Assembly: GCF_018687715.1 (NCBI RefSeq)
Contig: NC_056752.1
Location: 52,298,653-52,362,652 of the forward strand
Length of the DNA: 64,000 bases
Origin: Carya illinoinensis
Taxonomy: Eukaryota > Streptophyta > Magnoliopsida > Fagales > Juglandaceae
Reading direction: 5' to 3'
The first letter of the stretch is position 1. Each line of letters begins with the position of its first letter. Position numbers and translations under genes: made by a program. Below, piece after piece: positions 50,487 to 62,015 of this stretch. The notes under the pieces were generated by a model. It did not search any database and had not been told where the DNA came from. It was given only the letters and a program-made list of their open reading frames with translations.

Positions 50487-51690
50487 TAATTTGACAAAAA
50501 TAATCCTTGGATGACTCTCAAAAAAACGCTTTAAGCAAAGTCAAACATCAAGCAGAATGCAAATAAAATTAAATGGATACCCGAAAACATCAACTGGTGC
50601 TTCATGCTCCTCAAAGGTGTACAGTTTATTACCAGTGACAACATCCCATACCTGCACAGCAACAAAATTCTATTAATGCCATCCATCCTCGCCATTTATA
50701 GATAGAATTCACCAAATTGAGCAAACCTAAACAGTCTTGTTCTCTCCACAAGTTATGATGAAGTAGGGCCTTTGGTTTGATGTGAAAAGGCAAGATCACT
50801 AACACTGCCGATATGAGCATCATCTGGGAAAAAAAAAAAGAAAAAGAAAAAAAAAATCCATGATAGACATTAATCATTGACAAAATATCTTGTTTAACCC
50901 CCAAAATTAAGCTACATATAACATACATACGTGTAATGTATGTATCATGCATGCATGACAAACCTCTAGGCAGTTCCGTAAATCACCGCCGTGATAGGAA
51001 TATATATATCTGCACTATATGTTTTGAATATGCGACACCCAAGTCGGAAAGCAGGAAACAATCATCAGATCAGATACAAATTGTTTCTCAAGACATCAAT
51101 CCTATTTCACCCTCTTTGAAAAATGTAAACTAAAGGTAACTCCAGCAAAAATAATAGTCATTTGGAGTCTTGGACATACCAAAAACAGCACCATCAGAAC
51201 TCCAGCTCAAACGATTTACAGCTGCGCGCAGTTCATTCATTGGCCATGGACGCCTAACAAGTGACATAAAGACCGAGATTAGCCAATTATATATGTTGTC
51301 CTGCATAACTTATATACGTGTATATATATAATACAAATATATTTCTGAGGAGATAGATAATGGACACACACTCACATACACGGATACGTTATGGAGACCT
51401 GCAAGGTCGCTGAACATGCTCCAATGTTCCAAATCATGAAATTTCGATCAAAAAGCCTCTGACTCTTATATACTTCCCAAATTGTGATACCGCCATCTTC
51501 CATTCCAACTGAGGTTGAAAGAACATAAAACATACAATAGGAGTGACATAGATGAAAGTACTAAACAACTAAATTTTGACCTCATTGAACAAAAGAAGTC
51601 GAAACAGATCTAGGAGCAGCAATAGCTCACCAAGAAGCAGAAGTTGTTTCACTGGATGAAAATCCATGCTCTTGACGTACGCGATGATTT

Positions 51691-51903
51691 AGGTGAGGTT
51701 TTGATAATGAGTTGACTTGAGTTGAGATAGAGATGAGATGAGAGTTAAATTGGATAAAATATTGTTAAAATATAGTTTTTTGATATTATTTTTGTTTTGA
51801 AATTTAAAAAAGTTAAATTTTTTATTATATTTTATTTGAAAGTTTGAAAAATTTATAATAATTAAATAAAATGAGATCAGTTCATTATCCAAACAACCCA
51901 AAA
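51691..51903. mobile_element. MITE family A copy at the broken edge of the TOPLESS-related pseudogene
   Basis: Imperfect terminal inverted repeats (GTTTTGATAATGAG... and ...TTCATTATCCAAAC) enclose the family core (TAAAATATTGTTAAAATATAG, GAAATTTAAAAAAGTTAAATT). Its left end is only about 20 bp from the last recognisable TOPLESS-related codons. Confidence 0.75.
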
Positions 51904-53146
51904 GGAACTGACCGACTTTATACACTTCACGGTTTCACATTTTTCTTGTAATATTTTCTTGTAATGGTACTGCTTTCTTCTTTCTTTCGTTTGCCCTGAT
52001 CTATGAGCTTTGTTACTCGTTATCTACTCGTTATCTTCACATACAACACATCACACTTATTTTTATTTTATTTTTATTTTTAAACTAATTGAATTGTTCT
52101 ATTCATCATCCATATATTAACAATTATTAAGAAAAAAAAAACAAGTATGGTGTGTAGTATACGTGTGAAAATGATGAATATAATTTTTCAAATGGTTAAA
52201 ATTAATAAAAATTATATGCCTAGCTAGCTAACAATACCCAATTAAAGGACTGTCAATATTTTTATTTATATAAAATCTCTATTATAAAACTGATCATGAT
52301 GCTCTTATTGTGATGATTTTATATCATTAATATTTATTCAATGTATTTGGTTTATGTAGTAATTTCATGCAAAAACAGAGGGTCGTATTAATCTATGCCT
52401 TTTTCATTTTGATGAATCTTTTAAATACCTTAATTAAAGATTTATATCTGCAGATAAACCAATCATTATTACTGATAATCTTACACAATATTTTTGTTTT
52501 CTTGAATATATTTTAACTCATCAGTTCTTTTTTCTTTAGAAAATAATAGACTTACAGAGAGAGTCTACTGACTTTTTGTATCGAAATGTGTTTTTATATG
52601 AACAATTATATTTATCATTCCACATATAATATTTTTTTAAAATTTTTATTTTTTTCTTATTAAATATGTAGTATATAAATAATTAGCAGAAGAATTCTCT
52701 TAATTTAAGAGAAATAAAACCAAAAAAATAAATCTAAATAAGTGGCAAATACTATTTGGTACGGTTGTGTCCCTTTCGGCCACCAGATACACCACCAACT
52801 ACCGGAGCCCAAACAGGGGGTCTTAGCCCATATTGACACATGGATATTAGATGGGCACCTGGATTGAGGCCTTATTGATAGCTCATGCCACGGCCCGAAA
52901 GGGTTGGGGTCTCCCAAGCCCAAAAAGAAAACGTGAAATTCCCGTGAAACACATTAATGTCTATACAGTGTTATGCGTATTTAATTCAATTCCTCCGAAT
53001 CCCCGTGAACCCATTATTACCATACTTTAAACCACGCACCAACCGGAAGTTATTAACACTCAGTCACATGCCCCCCACCTCTTTATAACTTGGTCTGTCA
53101 AGAAGTTCATCTCCTCGTTCCATTCACGGTTCTCTCCGCTCCCAAA
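51904..53146. other. intergenic region and TMM promoter
   Basis: AT-rich DNA up to about 52700, then a more balanced ~450 bp upstream of TMM with a TATA-like box. No other gene recognised. Confidence 0.5.
53082..53088 (+). promoter_or_regulatory. candidate TATA box of TMM
   Basis: TTTATAA lies about 60 bp upstream of the TMM start codon, within a CT-rich context common in plant core promoters. Confidence 0.45.
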
Positions 53147-54622
53147 ATGGCACTCTTTTTCTCACTTCCAACTACTCTACTGCTGCTGCTGCTGCTTCTG
53201 CTTCTTTCTTCGTGCCTATTGCCTCCTGCTCTGCCCTTTACAGTTATAATGTCCGATTCCTCAACCCTCGTTGATGGCCCACAGTCCGGGTTCTCCATGA
53301 ACAAATACGGGTTCCGAACAGACATCCGTGAGCAAGAGGCAGTCTATGATATCATGAAGGCTACCGGGAATGATTGGGCCACCAACATCCCTGATGTGTG
53401 TCGTGGCCGGTGGCATGGCATCGAGTGCATGCCCGACAAGGATAATGTCTACCACGTTGTCTCCCTCTCCTTTGGGGCATTGTCCGACGACACTGCCTTC
53501 CCAACATGCGACCCGACACATTCTTATATTTCACCATCCATAACTAAGCTTCCACACATTAGGACCCTATTCTTTTACCGTTGTTTCAGTTACAACCCTC
53601 AGCCTATTCCAGCATTTTTAGGTCAATTGGGTCCAACACTACAAACTTTGGTGCTTAGAGAAAATGGCCATGTGGGCTCCATCCCTAGTGAACTAGGCAA
53701 TCTTACCCGTTTAAGGGTCCTTGATCTTCACAGAAACAATCTCAATCATACGATTCCTATCTCACTAGGTCTGATAGCCGGTCTAAGGTCATTAGATCTA
53801 AGTGGGAACAAACTAACCGGTTCAATTCCCGGTTTAAGCTTCCCATCTTTGAATATTTTGGACCTTAGCCAAAATCTTTTGATGGGTTCAATCCCACCTG
53901 CTGTTGGAACTTGTCATTCCTTAATCAAAATGGATTTTAGTCGTAATCGTCTCAGCGGCCCAATCCCCGACTCAATTGATGGCTTAAAGGATCTTATGCT
54001 TATGGATTTGAGTTATAATCGTCTCTCGGGCCCACTTCCCATATCGCTTAGAAGCTTAATCTCTCTCCAAGCATTGATTATCAAAGGAAATCCAATGGGG
54101 TCTGATGCAATTCCCAGTGATGGATTCGATGGCATGAAAGGCTTAATGATCTTAATATTATCGAATATGAACCTACACGGTTCAATCCCAGAATCACTAG
54201 GCCGATTGACAAACCTTCGTGTCCTTCATCTTGATGGGAATCAATTCAACGGTTCAATTCCCGTTAACTTCAAGTACCTGAAGAATCTTAGCGAGTTAAG
54301 ACTGAACGACAACCGGCTTATCGGGTCGGTTCCTTTTGGGAGAGAAATGGTATGGAGGATGAAAAGGAAATTAAGGCTTTTCAACAATCCCGGACTGTGC
54401 TACAAAGCTGGGAGTGGCTTGGATGAAGATTCAGATTCGGGCATTGGTGTGTGTGACGTGCCAAGGCCAGAGACAGGAAGATCTGTACAGCATCTTTCAA
54501 CACTTGAAAGATACGTACCAAGAACATTCAATGTCTCATCCGATGCAGTATTTAAAATTTCAGTTCCCGTTGGCTTGATTCAGCTGGCTACATTGCTGCT
54601 GTGTACTTTCACTTTAATGTAA
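53147..54622 (+). CDS. TMM: TOO MANY MOUTHS, LRR receptor-like protein without kinase
   Basis: Intronless, 491 residues, close to the Arabidopsis length of about 496. TMM is a plasma-membrane LRR protein that partners ERECTA-family kinases and EPF peptides to set stomatal spacing. The start at 53147 (AAAATGGC context) precedes a signal peptide whose hydrophobic core is almost all Leu, encoded by a CTG/CTT repeat. Family-specific blocks follow: VDGPQSGFSMNKYG, QEAVYDIMKATGNDWA, PDVCRGRWHGIECMPD, NVYHVVSLSFGALSDDTAF and PCT/PTCDP. About ten LRRs with LxxLxLxxNxLxGxIP spacing span roughly residues 130-410. A Cys-containing cap and a hydrophobic C-terminal tail (about 469-491) follow. No kinase domain is present. 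An upstream in-frame TTG would add 19 residues, but the ATG fits the signal peptide. Confidence 0.97.
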   Translation: MALFFSLPTTLLLLLLLLLLSSCLLPPALPFTVIMSDSSTLVDGPQSGFSMNKYGFRTDIREQEAVYDIMKATGNDWATNIPDVCRGRWHGIECMPDKDNVYHVVSLSFGALSDDTAFPTCDPTHSYISPSITKLPHIRTLFFYRCFSYNPQPIPAFLGQLGPTLQTLVLRENGHVGSIPSELGNLTRLRVLDLHRNNLNHTIPISLGLIAGLRSLDLSGNKLTGSIPGLSFPSLNILDLSQNLLMGSIPPAVGTCHSLIKMDFSRNRLSGPIPDSIDGLKDLMLMDLSYNRLSGPLPISLRSLISLQALIIKGNPMGSDAIPSDGFDGMKGLMILILSNMNLHGSIPESLGRLTNLRVLHLDGNQFNGSIPVNFKYLKNLSELRLNDNRLIGSVPFGREMVWRMKRKLRLFNNPGLCYKAGSGLDEDSDSGIGVCDVPRPETGRSVQHLSTLERYVPRTFNVSSDAVFKISVPVGLIQLATLLLCTFTLM

Positions 54623-54662
54623 GTCTTTTAAGATAGGTAGGAAGAAAGAAAGAAAAGCAATG

Positions 54663-54721
54663 TAATATACAGTGTAGTTGCCCCCCCCCCCCCCCCCCCC
54701 AAGCTAATATACAGTGTAGTT
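54663..54721 (+). repeat. C20 tract flanked by an exact 17-bp direct repeat
   Basis: TAATATACAGTGTAGTT occurs at 54663-54679 and again at 54705-54721. Between them lie G, twenty uninterrupted C (54681-54700) and AAGC. It lies about 40 bp after the TMM stop codon, so probably in the 3' untranslated region. Confidence 0.95.
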
Positions 54722-55339
54722 TATTTATATTTTGTTGTATCATTAAAAAAAAAAAAAATAGTTAGGAAGTGACGTCTTATGATATTATATGTCTGAAAGT
54801 ACTGACAAGGAAGTGTTCTCAATATCCAACAAAACCTTATCCCAAGGAAGGTTCGGTTCTTTACCAGGTAGAGGCTGCCATTTCCGACAATTTTTAGCAG
54901 CTACAATCCAAGACTACTGTGTCTTTGCTCAAAACTACTCCATTCTTTCAGCAGCCAGATCCCATATTCACGGTTCCGCCATTTCCTCGAGGATTAGTGA
55001 TCCCTGTCAAGTTTTGTTAGATAGGTTGGGGTGAAATTGTCATTCGTGTTAAAAATTTGAGTAATAATATCCACATTTTACAATACATGTTATAAAATAA
55101 TGATATTTTTATAAAATGAGGTTAGTTTTATGAAATTTTACAAAAATACCCCTCCTTTTAAAATAGTATTGCATGTATAAAGTGTTGTGTAAAGTGACAT
55201 ATGTTTATCATTTTTTTCAAATGTGCTCATTCTTATATTTATTTTATTTTTTTAATTTTTTAATGGTTAAGAAATTAACTATTAGTAAATTTGTATTTTT
55301 TTATTAAAAATATTTATAAAAAAAATTCAATGTATTTGA

Positions 55340-55568
55340 GATTGCTTAGTTTAGATATCAAAACCATATAAATATATCTCATCTAATCTCGTAATCTTAT
55401 TATTACAATTTTTATAAATTCTCACATAAAATATTATAAATAATTTAACTTTTTTAAATCTTAAAACAATAATAATATTAAAAAATAATATTTTAATAAT
55501 ATTTTATTTAACTTTTAACATTCATATCAATTCATCTCGTCACAACTCATTATCCAAATCTAACCTCA
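55340..55568. mobile_element. MITE family A copy, inverted orientation
   Basis: Reads as the reverse complement of the copy near 56205. It starts GAGATTGCTTAGTTTAGAT and ends ATTATCCAAATCTAACCTC, with the AT-rich core (TTTTTAAATCTTAAAACAATAATAATATT) shared by the family. Confidence 0.7.
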
Positions 55569-56204
55569 ATCTCACCGTAACATTGTCCATATAATGAACC
55601 CTGCAAACTGGCAAACAAACTAGGCATAAATAGAGAGCCCAGGGTATCTTAATTCCAAGAGCTGTCATTCCAAATACTACAAGATTGATTAACATCATCG
55701 ACAGAAAGTTTTTTTAAAAAAGAAAATTCAAGTAACATGCCATTGTCAAGTACCTATACACACAGAATTTAGAACAGCAGCCACATTGACAGTTTTGTCG
55801 TAAAGGGCTCCCCAAAACTATTGGCATCTGGGTCTGACATCAATGATTGGTAGGCATGCCAACTTTGACATGTTTTTTTTTTTTTAATAATGCAGATCAT
55901 ACTATTTGTATTTATAAATTCTAATGCATGAAAGTTGTACATTTCCCCCATAGTTCTATTCAGTTTTTACCTATTTATTTATGGATTTTTTTCCATATTT
56001 ATTCTTTGTTGTTTGTGTGGTTCATTTATTGAGATTACATCCCCACATTGGTCTGTGTCCAGTGCACAGATACAGACATACCTCCAGGCACAACAGTTCT
56101 AGCTTCAGTCCCTCACTGCAAATACAACTATAGTTCGAGCAACTAGCTATTCTCTCATTCAACTTAAATCCAAAAAAAAATACCCAACGTTTTGGCGCGT
56201 TCTG

Positions 56205-56408
56205 AGATTGTTTGGATGGTTGGAAGAAAAAAGATAGTTTTAAATAATAATTAAAAGTTGAATAAAATATTATTAAATTTTTTTTTTAATATTATTATTA
56301 TTTTAAGATTTAAAAAGACTAAATTATTTATTATTTTTGTGTGAAAATTAAAAAAAATTATAATGATGAGATGAAATTGGTTGAAAATGTTTCTCAATTC
56401 CGATAACC
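56205..56408. mobile_element. MITE family A copy
   Basis: Starts GAGATTGTTTGGATGG and ends CTCAATTCCGATAACCTC. The core AATATTATTATTATTTTAAGATTTAAAAA matches the copy near 25092. Confidence 0.7.
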
Positions 56409-57618
56409 TCTAAAATTTTTTTTATACTTTAATCACTAGTTTTCTCTTTTCTCTTTTGTTCTTTATGTTAGCCTGTTAATTTCCCAAATGCTACCTAAAA
56501 GGTTTGAATATTGCTTGACTATCTAAAAGAGTAATGAATTGTGCAAATGTTGCGCATTAAAAAAGTAGACATATTCTTTTTGAAAAAATATGATTTTTTC
56601 ATATAAGTTTCATATTTATTCACATTTAAAAAAAAATGTGTGATGCTTATATATTCTATGATTGTAAATATTATTTCTTTATCTAAAAAACCATAGAAGG
56701 AAAAACATTGCATTCATGTGAGTGATTCACAAAGGTCTCATAAAAAACTAATCAAAATGAAACACCAAGATCTCATAAAAGGGAAAAGAAGAGAGCATGG
56801 CCTAACTTGGATAGAATAATGGTAATAATTAAAAACAAGAGATCCACATAGAGCAACCAATTTCTTAATATAATTTTGGTAGTTTGATTCTTCTACATCT
56901 ATTCATTTTATATTGTTGTCAAGCAATTGAAAATTGAAAACTACAACAATGACAAAAATAACTTTGTAGCATCCATACGAAACAACCACCAGATTTTAAA
57001 ATATGTTTATGTGTCTGTATAGTATAGTTTTGATTTATATAAATTATCATCCAGTGAAAAAAGAAAAAGATTAAAAAATTGTCCACATCTTGGTGTTTTG
57101 AAATAAGAGAAACAGCCAGGGCCAAGCAACTTCAAGAAAAGGAAGGAAGCCTTGACGGAGAAGGAAGACTTTGTACTTTGGAGTGCTTACCCACTTCTCG
57201 CAGCTCCACTGCACGCTTCCTTCTGATAGAAAAAACTAGACTTTACAACTCCATATGTTTGTTTCTACCTCCACCTTGCAGCGCAATATTTGCCTACATA
57301 TTATCTTTTGCTGCACGACTCTTAAAAAAGAAATAGGAAAAAAAAACGCTCACACGCAAAAAGTTTAAGAAGGAACAAAGAGAGATATGTGTGCTCCTTC
57401 GTCCTAATCGTTACGTTTCGCATCTAATCTTCGTCTTCTTTCGCTTTGGCTTTTCTCTTCCCTCCACTCTGTAACCAGCTAGACAAGGAAGGAGAAGAAG
57501 AAGCAGAAGTCAAGAGGGGTTGCGAACTTAGAAGGAGGAAGACCTGATTTTGAAGACCCGGAACTTTTTCAAGGGGTTCGATTATTTAACTTTTCGTGGG
57601 TTTGATAGAAGTGGGGAT

Positions 57619-60600
57619 ATGGCTTTTTACTCAATGTTTTGTTGCGGAAATGTTTCGAATCGGTATGTTGCTTACATTTTTTTTTTCCTATTATTGCTCA
57701 ATTGTTGGGAAATCTTTTTTATTTGCTGTATTCTGTTGGGAAATGAGAGCTGAGGAGGGGTTTAGTTCTGCATTCAGCTTAGATTTTGGGGACGAGCACT
57801 TGGGTCTGGATGAGAGGAATCTATTAGTGGCTTGTTAGGTTGTTAAGAAAGTGGTGGGAAAAGGTAAGAATACGAGAGGGAAAAAAAAAAAAGTGGAATC
57901 TTGATGGTCAAAAACAACACAGCGCCCAGACATCAGTGAACTATAGTATTTCATTAAGTTTGACCAAATAAGTGGTTCCACTACTTCTAAAAAAAGTGGT
58001 TCCACTCGGATTTTTTTCAGTGGCCAAACGAAAAGTGTGTCTTTTTAATCGTTTTGTACTAAAGTGCATTTCTTTTTCCGCTATGTTGTTCTGATTGAGC
58101 TTAATCAGTGGAGGGCTCAATTGTACAGGAATGAACGAGGGAAGAAGCCTCAAACGTGGAGGGTATTTTCATTGAAGGAGCTGCACGCAGCTACGAACAA
58201 TTTTAATTATGATAACAAGCTTGGAGAAGGGGGATTTGGTAGCGTCTACTGGGGTCAGCTTTGGGATGGATCACAAGTAATTAATACATTTATAAGTTTC
58301 CACTCAAATTTTCCATACTGGTTATATTATTAATTTTGCCTCTATTGTCTTTTGATGTGCAAAAAGACTCTTTTCGGGAAACAAGTACAACGCTGAAGGC
58401 TATCACTCTTGAGAAAAAAGAATCCATATAGGTCTTGTATTATCAGGAATTATTTTAATCTCCCAGTGCTGCTTTCCACTTTTTGGTAGTTCCCCTCCCC
58501 GCCCCGCCTTTTCCCTTCATTGCAGACAAAGCAATGTCATGCAACATATGTTTAGTTTCTTTTAAGTATGGAACTCACTTGTTATAAAACAATGTCATGT
58601 AATCTCACCGGGCTGAGGATTGAGAGGATATGTAGATTACGAAGAAAGGTATTGATACTTGCCAAAAAATAAAAAAGAAGAAGAAAGGTCTCGATTTAAA
58701 AGTGGGATAGGGATTTGCATGAGCAAATCCGACCTGGGAAGAGGTGGGATGGACCCTCAGTCTCAACACATGTTGTAGATGTCTCATTGTGTATACAGAA
58801 TGACAGATGTGGAGATGTGAATTAAGGGATTGGAACATTCTTTATACTCGTCTAAAAAGAATTCAAGGTCAGTGAGCTATGGTTTTCTTGTTCCTTTCCA
58901 CCATATTCCCTTTCTGTGAGGCAATTTTTAATTTTATTTTATGATGAATTCAATACTGAGATTACTTCTAAAACTACTACATAGTTTAAGTTGCATCTGA
59001 TCTAACTACAGCTTCCCTTTTGTACTATGTTATACAGTATGTGGTGTCCTGTGTACCTATCCTAGCTTTTCATACCGCAGAAATCTGATGCCCAAAGTAG
59101 TAATAAATTTTTTTGAAGCTTGGTATTGTAACATGTAACGATAAATCATGGCAGGATTTGTAAGTCAAGCAAGGATATGACATTTGGAAGTCATGTTATG
59201 CAAGACAGATGCTTGGGGACCTGCATGGGCCAATTAATTTTAACTTATCAAAAAAAAAAGACAGCTGCTTGGCTGATTGCTTAAACTATTTGTATTCACT
59301 GAAATAATGTCATAGGGTTTAAGGTGCTTAGGACAGGCATATCTGTTAATATATAATCTATGTGAGGCAATATCTTTTTGAAAACAGGCTTATAAAAAAA
59401 GATCTTGTCAACAGAAAATTGCCAGTTCCATTTCGCTAGAGTTCTGTAGCCAAGTGAAGTCGTGGGCATCAAAGATGCTCAATCTGTTCCTTTGCTAACA
59501 TGCTTTATTTGTTTATCAACTTTCAAGTTTTTGCTTAATTGATTGAAGAGCTTTTTCCATCATTATTCTGTCTTGAAACACTCGTAGGCAATTGGTAATA
59601 GTGCACCCTTCTTAATGAATGTTCTTACCGATGGATATTAATAGGTTTACAGTCCTTGTTGAGACAACAGAGAACCTACATCCTAAGTGGCATAGTAGGA
59701 AGACAGTTATGGTGCTTTGTTGAGCCAGCTTGGACAAGAATTACAGCTGGTTGCATTGATCGATTCCTTCTGATGTACTTGTCACATTAACTCCTTGAAG
59801 ATAATTTTTTTTTTTTTTTTATAAGTAACTCCTTGAAGATAAATAAAGTGGTTCTGGTATTTTACTGCCTGTGATATGCACATTGATTAAGACTTTGTAC
59901 TTCTGTATTATTGAAGTGCACTTTTTCCTATTCACATGTGACTTACTTTGGCTAGTGCTCTCTCACGATAGTAAAGCATTGTAAGTTGAAGAATTTCTAG
60001 ACTCAACTTTTATTGTGCCATTAGAAGCAAATTTTTCCGGTGTATGCTCTTAACGATTATGTTCCAAATAACATTGAGTCTTGGATGTCATCACAACTGT
60101 AATGGGCTTGATTTGTTACTAAGTTACAGCCTTTCCTGAATTGTGTTCACCTGAGAGTAATCGGTGCAATTACATGTTTCAATACTCCTTTTCCTCATGT
60201 TATAGCAGAACTCTAATGGCTGTATGCCTGCAACTTAACCCCCCACTCGTCCTTGTAAACTGGATAACATTCTGAAAGGTGACAACTATGCAGATTGCAG
60301 TCAAAAGGTTGAAGGTTTGGAGCAACAAAGCGGATATGGAATTTGCTGTTGAGATTGAGGTACTGGCACGAGTGCGGCACAAGAATTTGCTAAGCTTACG
60401 TGGCTATTGTGCTGAGGGGCAAGAGCGTCTGATCGTGTATGACTACATGCTGAATTTAAGCCTGCTATCACATCTTCATGGACAGCACTCGGCAGAATGT
60501 CTTCTCAATTGGAACCGACGGATGAGTATTGCAGTTGGAGCTGCTGAGGGCATAGCGTAAGTACTGAACCAACTTTGTTCTTCATCTTTTGTCATGCCAC

Positions 60601-61299
60601 GTAGCTTACCTCGTAATCTTTTGATTCAGCTATCTCCATCACCACTCCACCCCCCATATAATTCATAGGGACATCAAAGCGAGCAATGTGTTGCTAGATT
60701 CAGATTTTCAGGCTAGGGTTGCTGATTTTGGATTTGCAAAGTTAATCCCTGATGGTGTAACACATGTGACGACAAGAGTTAAGGGTACCCTTGGATACCT
60801 TGCGCCCGAATATGCTATGTTTGGGAAAGCAAATGAGAGTTGTGATGTCTACAGCTTTGGGATACTTCTGCTCGAGCTTGCTAGTGGCAGGAAACCCATT
60901 GAGAAATTGAGTTCAACAATGAAACGTTCAATTACTGATTGGGCGCTGCCATTGGCATGCGAGAAAAATTTTGATGAACTAGTAGATCCGAAGCTCAATG
61001 GTACGTATGTGGAGGAAGAGCTAAAAAGAGTGGTCTTGGTTGCACTCATATGTGCTCACAGTCGGCCTGAGATGAGACCCACGATGCTTGAGGTGGTGGA
61101 GCTTCTGAAGGGACTTAAGGAGGAGAAACTAGCTGAACTGGAACATATTGAGCTATTCAGGCCTCCTCAAGCTGCAGATTATAATGATGGGGCCTCGGTT
61201 GCTGAAGACAGCTCAGACTTCATCTCAGAGGAAAAAGATTCAAAACCGGAAATTGAGGGGGGGATCGGGCTTAGAGATGAACATAATCGCGCAAACTAA
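57619..61299 (+). CDS. PTI1-like cytoplasmic Ser/Thr (receptor-like) kinase
   Basis: Four coding exons (57619-57662, 58129-58276, 60294-60556, 60630-61299) splice to 374 residues. The acceptor of exon 2 is chosen so that the phase fits and RNERGKK leads into the kinase; an alternative AG 15 bp earlier is possible. Catalytic features are intact: GEGGFGSV P-loop, IAVKR with Lys68, HRDIKASN with Asp166, DFG at 184-186 and the LAPEYA activation-segment end. It has no signal peptide or transmembrane helix. The N-terminus MAFYSMFCCGN has paired Cys that could be palmitoylated, which would tether the kinase to the membrane. The Ser/Glu/Asp-rich C-terminal tail is typical. The closest remembered relative is At3g15890. 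The substrate is unknown. The second intron is 2.0 kb and carries retroposon debris. Confidence 0.92.
59788..59842. repeat. 21-bp T-tract insertion with 17-bp target duplication in a kinase intron
   Basis: TAACTCCTTGAAGATAA occurs at 59788-59804 and again at 59826-59842. Between them are sixteen T followed by ATAAG. Read on the minus strand this is CTTAT plus poly-A with a long target duplication, the signature of a severely 5'-truncated SINE or LINE retroposition. Confidence 0.85.
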
Positions 61300-62015
61300 T
61301 AAGTGTGGTATTAATTCGATTTGGTACCATTTACAAGATTTGGGTTTCTCATGTGAAGGTGGAACTGGCTTGGCTTGGCTTGTTATTAAAATTTGACTGG
61401 AACCATTGCTAATATCAAGAAAGCATGTATTTTTGTGAGTGCAACGAGATCCGTTTTGTGTTTCTCGTCATTCCTTTATCCTAAAACGAATGACATGGAA
61501 ACTGTGTTTAATATCATCCTACGGGATGGTCTGATTTTTGGCTCTAGAGACTAGAACTAGTGCTATATGTATATATAGAACGACGCATCGACTTTTTGAC
61601 TTCTCCATTACTAATTTACTACTATTAAGGTATTGCAACAGTATTATGTATAACGCATGCCATTGCAACGAAATCCTGTATTTTTCATTTCAACATCGAA
61701 AGATACAAAATGCTCACTGTTAATCAAAATTTGTGGCACAGCAGGCATTCGAGGCTTTAGCTTCAATACAAATGTAGAAGCATAAATGGCACAATCATAT
61801 ATTTACAAAGACTACTGAAATATAAAAAAGACTTATGGCTACAATTTGGATACCAATCATCTTAAGATGTGCATGATTATTACAACAAAAAGGGTTTTGT
61901 AACTCCTTTCGAAAGACTTGCCCAGTGAAAAATCAGTAATTGCACAAGCAGCAGGGCAAATATGCCACAATTTAGCTTGCATTGTAACCCAGAATTACAT
62001 CGCAAATCTCAACTC
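61300..62015. other. short region between convergent kinase and PRP8 genes
   Basis: Contains the two 3' untranslated regions and little else. No gene recognised. Confidence 0.6.

Larger units (their letters stand above)
44640..51680 (-). pseudogene. TOPLESS-related (TPR4-like) WD40 pseudogene fragment, split by a copia element
   Basis: Exon-like segments of the WD40 half of a TOPLESS-family corepressor lie in order on the minus strand: about 51631-51670 (SMDFHP), 51399-51508, 51180-51253, 50964-51038, 50727-50824, 50592-50651, then after the copia insertion 44926-45170 and 44640-44819. Lesions are many. A TA-repeat expansion shifts the frame near 51000, and another shift occurs near 50780. 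A stop stands at the end of the 50727-50824 exon, and TGA at 44941-44943 interrupts AIDA-EGGLQ. An acceptor lacks AG near 51039. The N-terminal LisH/CTLH half, the exons between APV and RLFSCGT, and the C-terminal repeats are missing. The similarity to TPR4 (At3g15880), including GEN/DKT and VSTSDNGIKMLAN, is clear. No functional product is expected. Confidence 0.85.
54623..57618. other. region between TMM and the kinase gene
   Basis: Holds the TMM 3' end, the C20 repeat, two MITE family A copies and AT-rich filler. The last ~250 bp (GA-rich, from about 57370) look like the leader of the kinase gene. No other gene recognised; ORFs at 54789-55034 and 57079-57336 have no family motif. Confidence 0.55.

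Noticed and set aside
53090..53146. Earlier start for TMM
   Set aside because: The only upstream in-frame initiator is TTG; the ATG at 53147 has a good context and directly precedes the signal peptide.
54789..55034. 81-codon ORF after TMM
   Set aside because: No family similarity by eye and it lies among repeats; no promoter or splice evidence.
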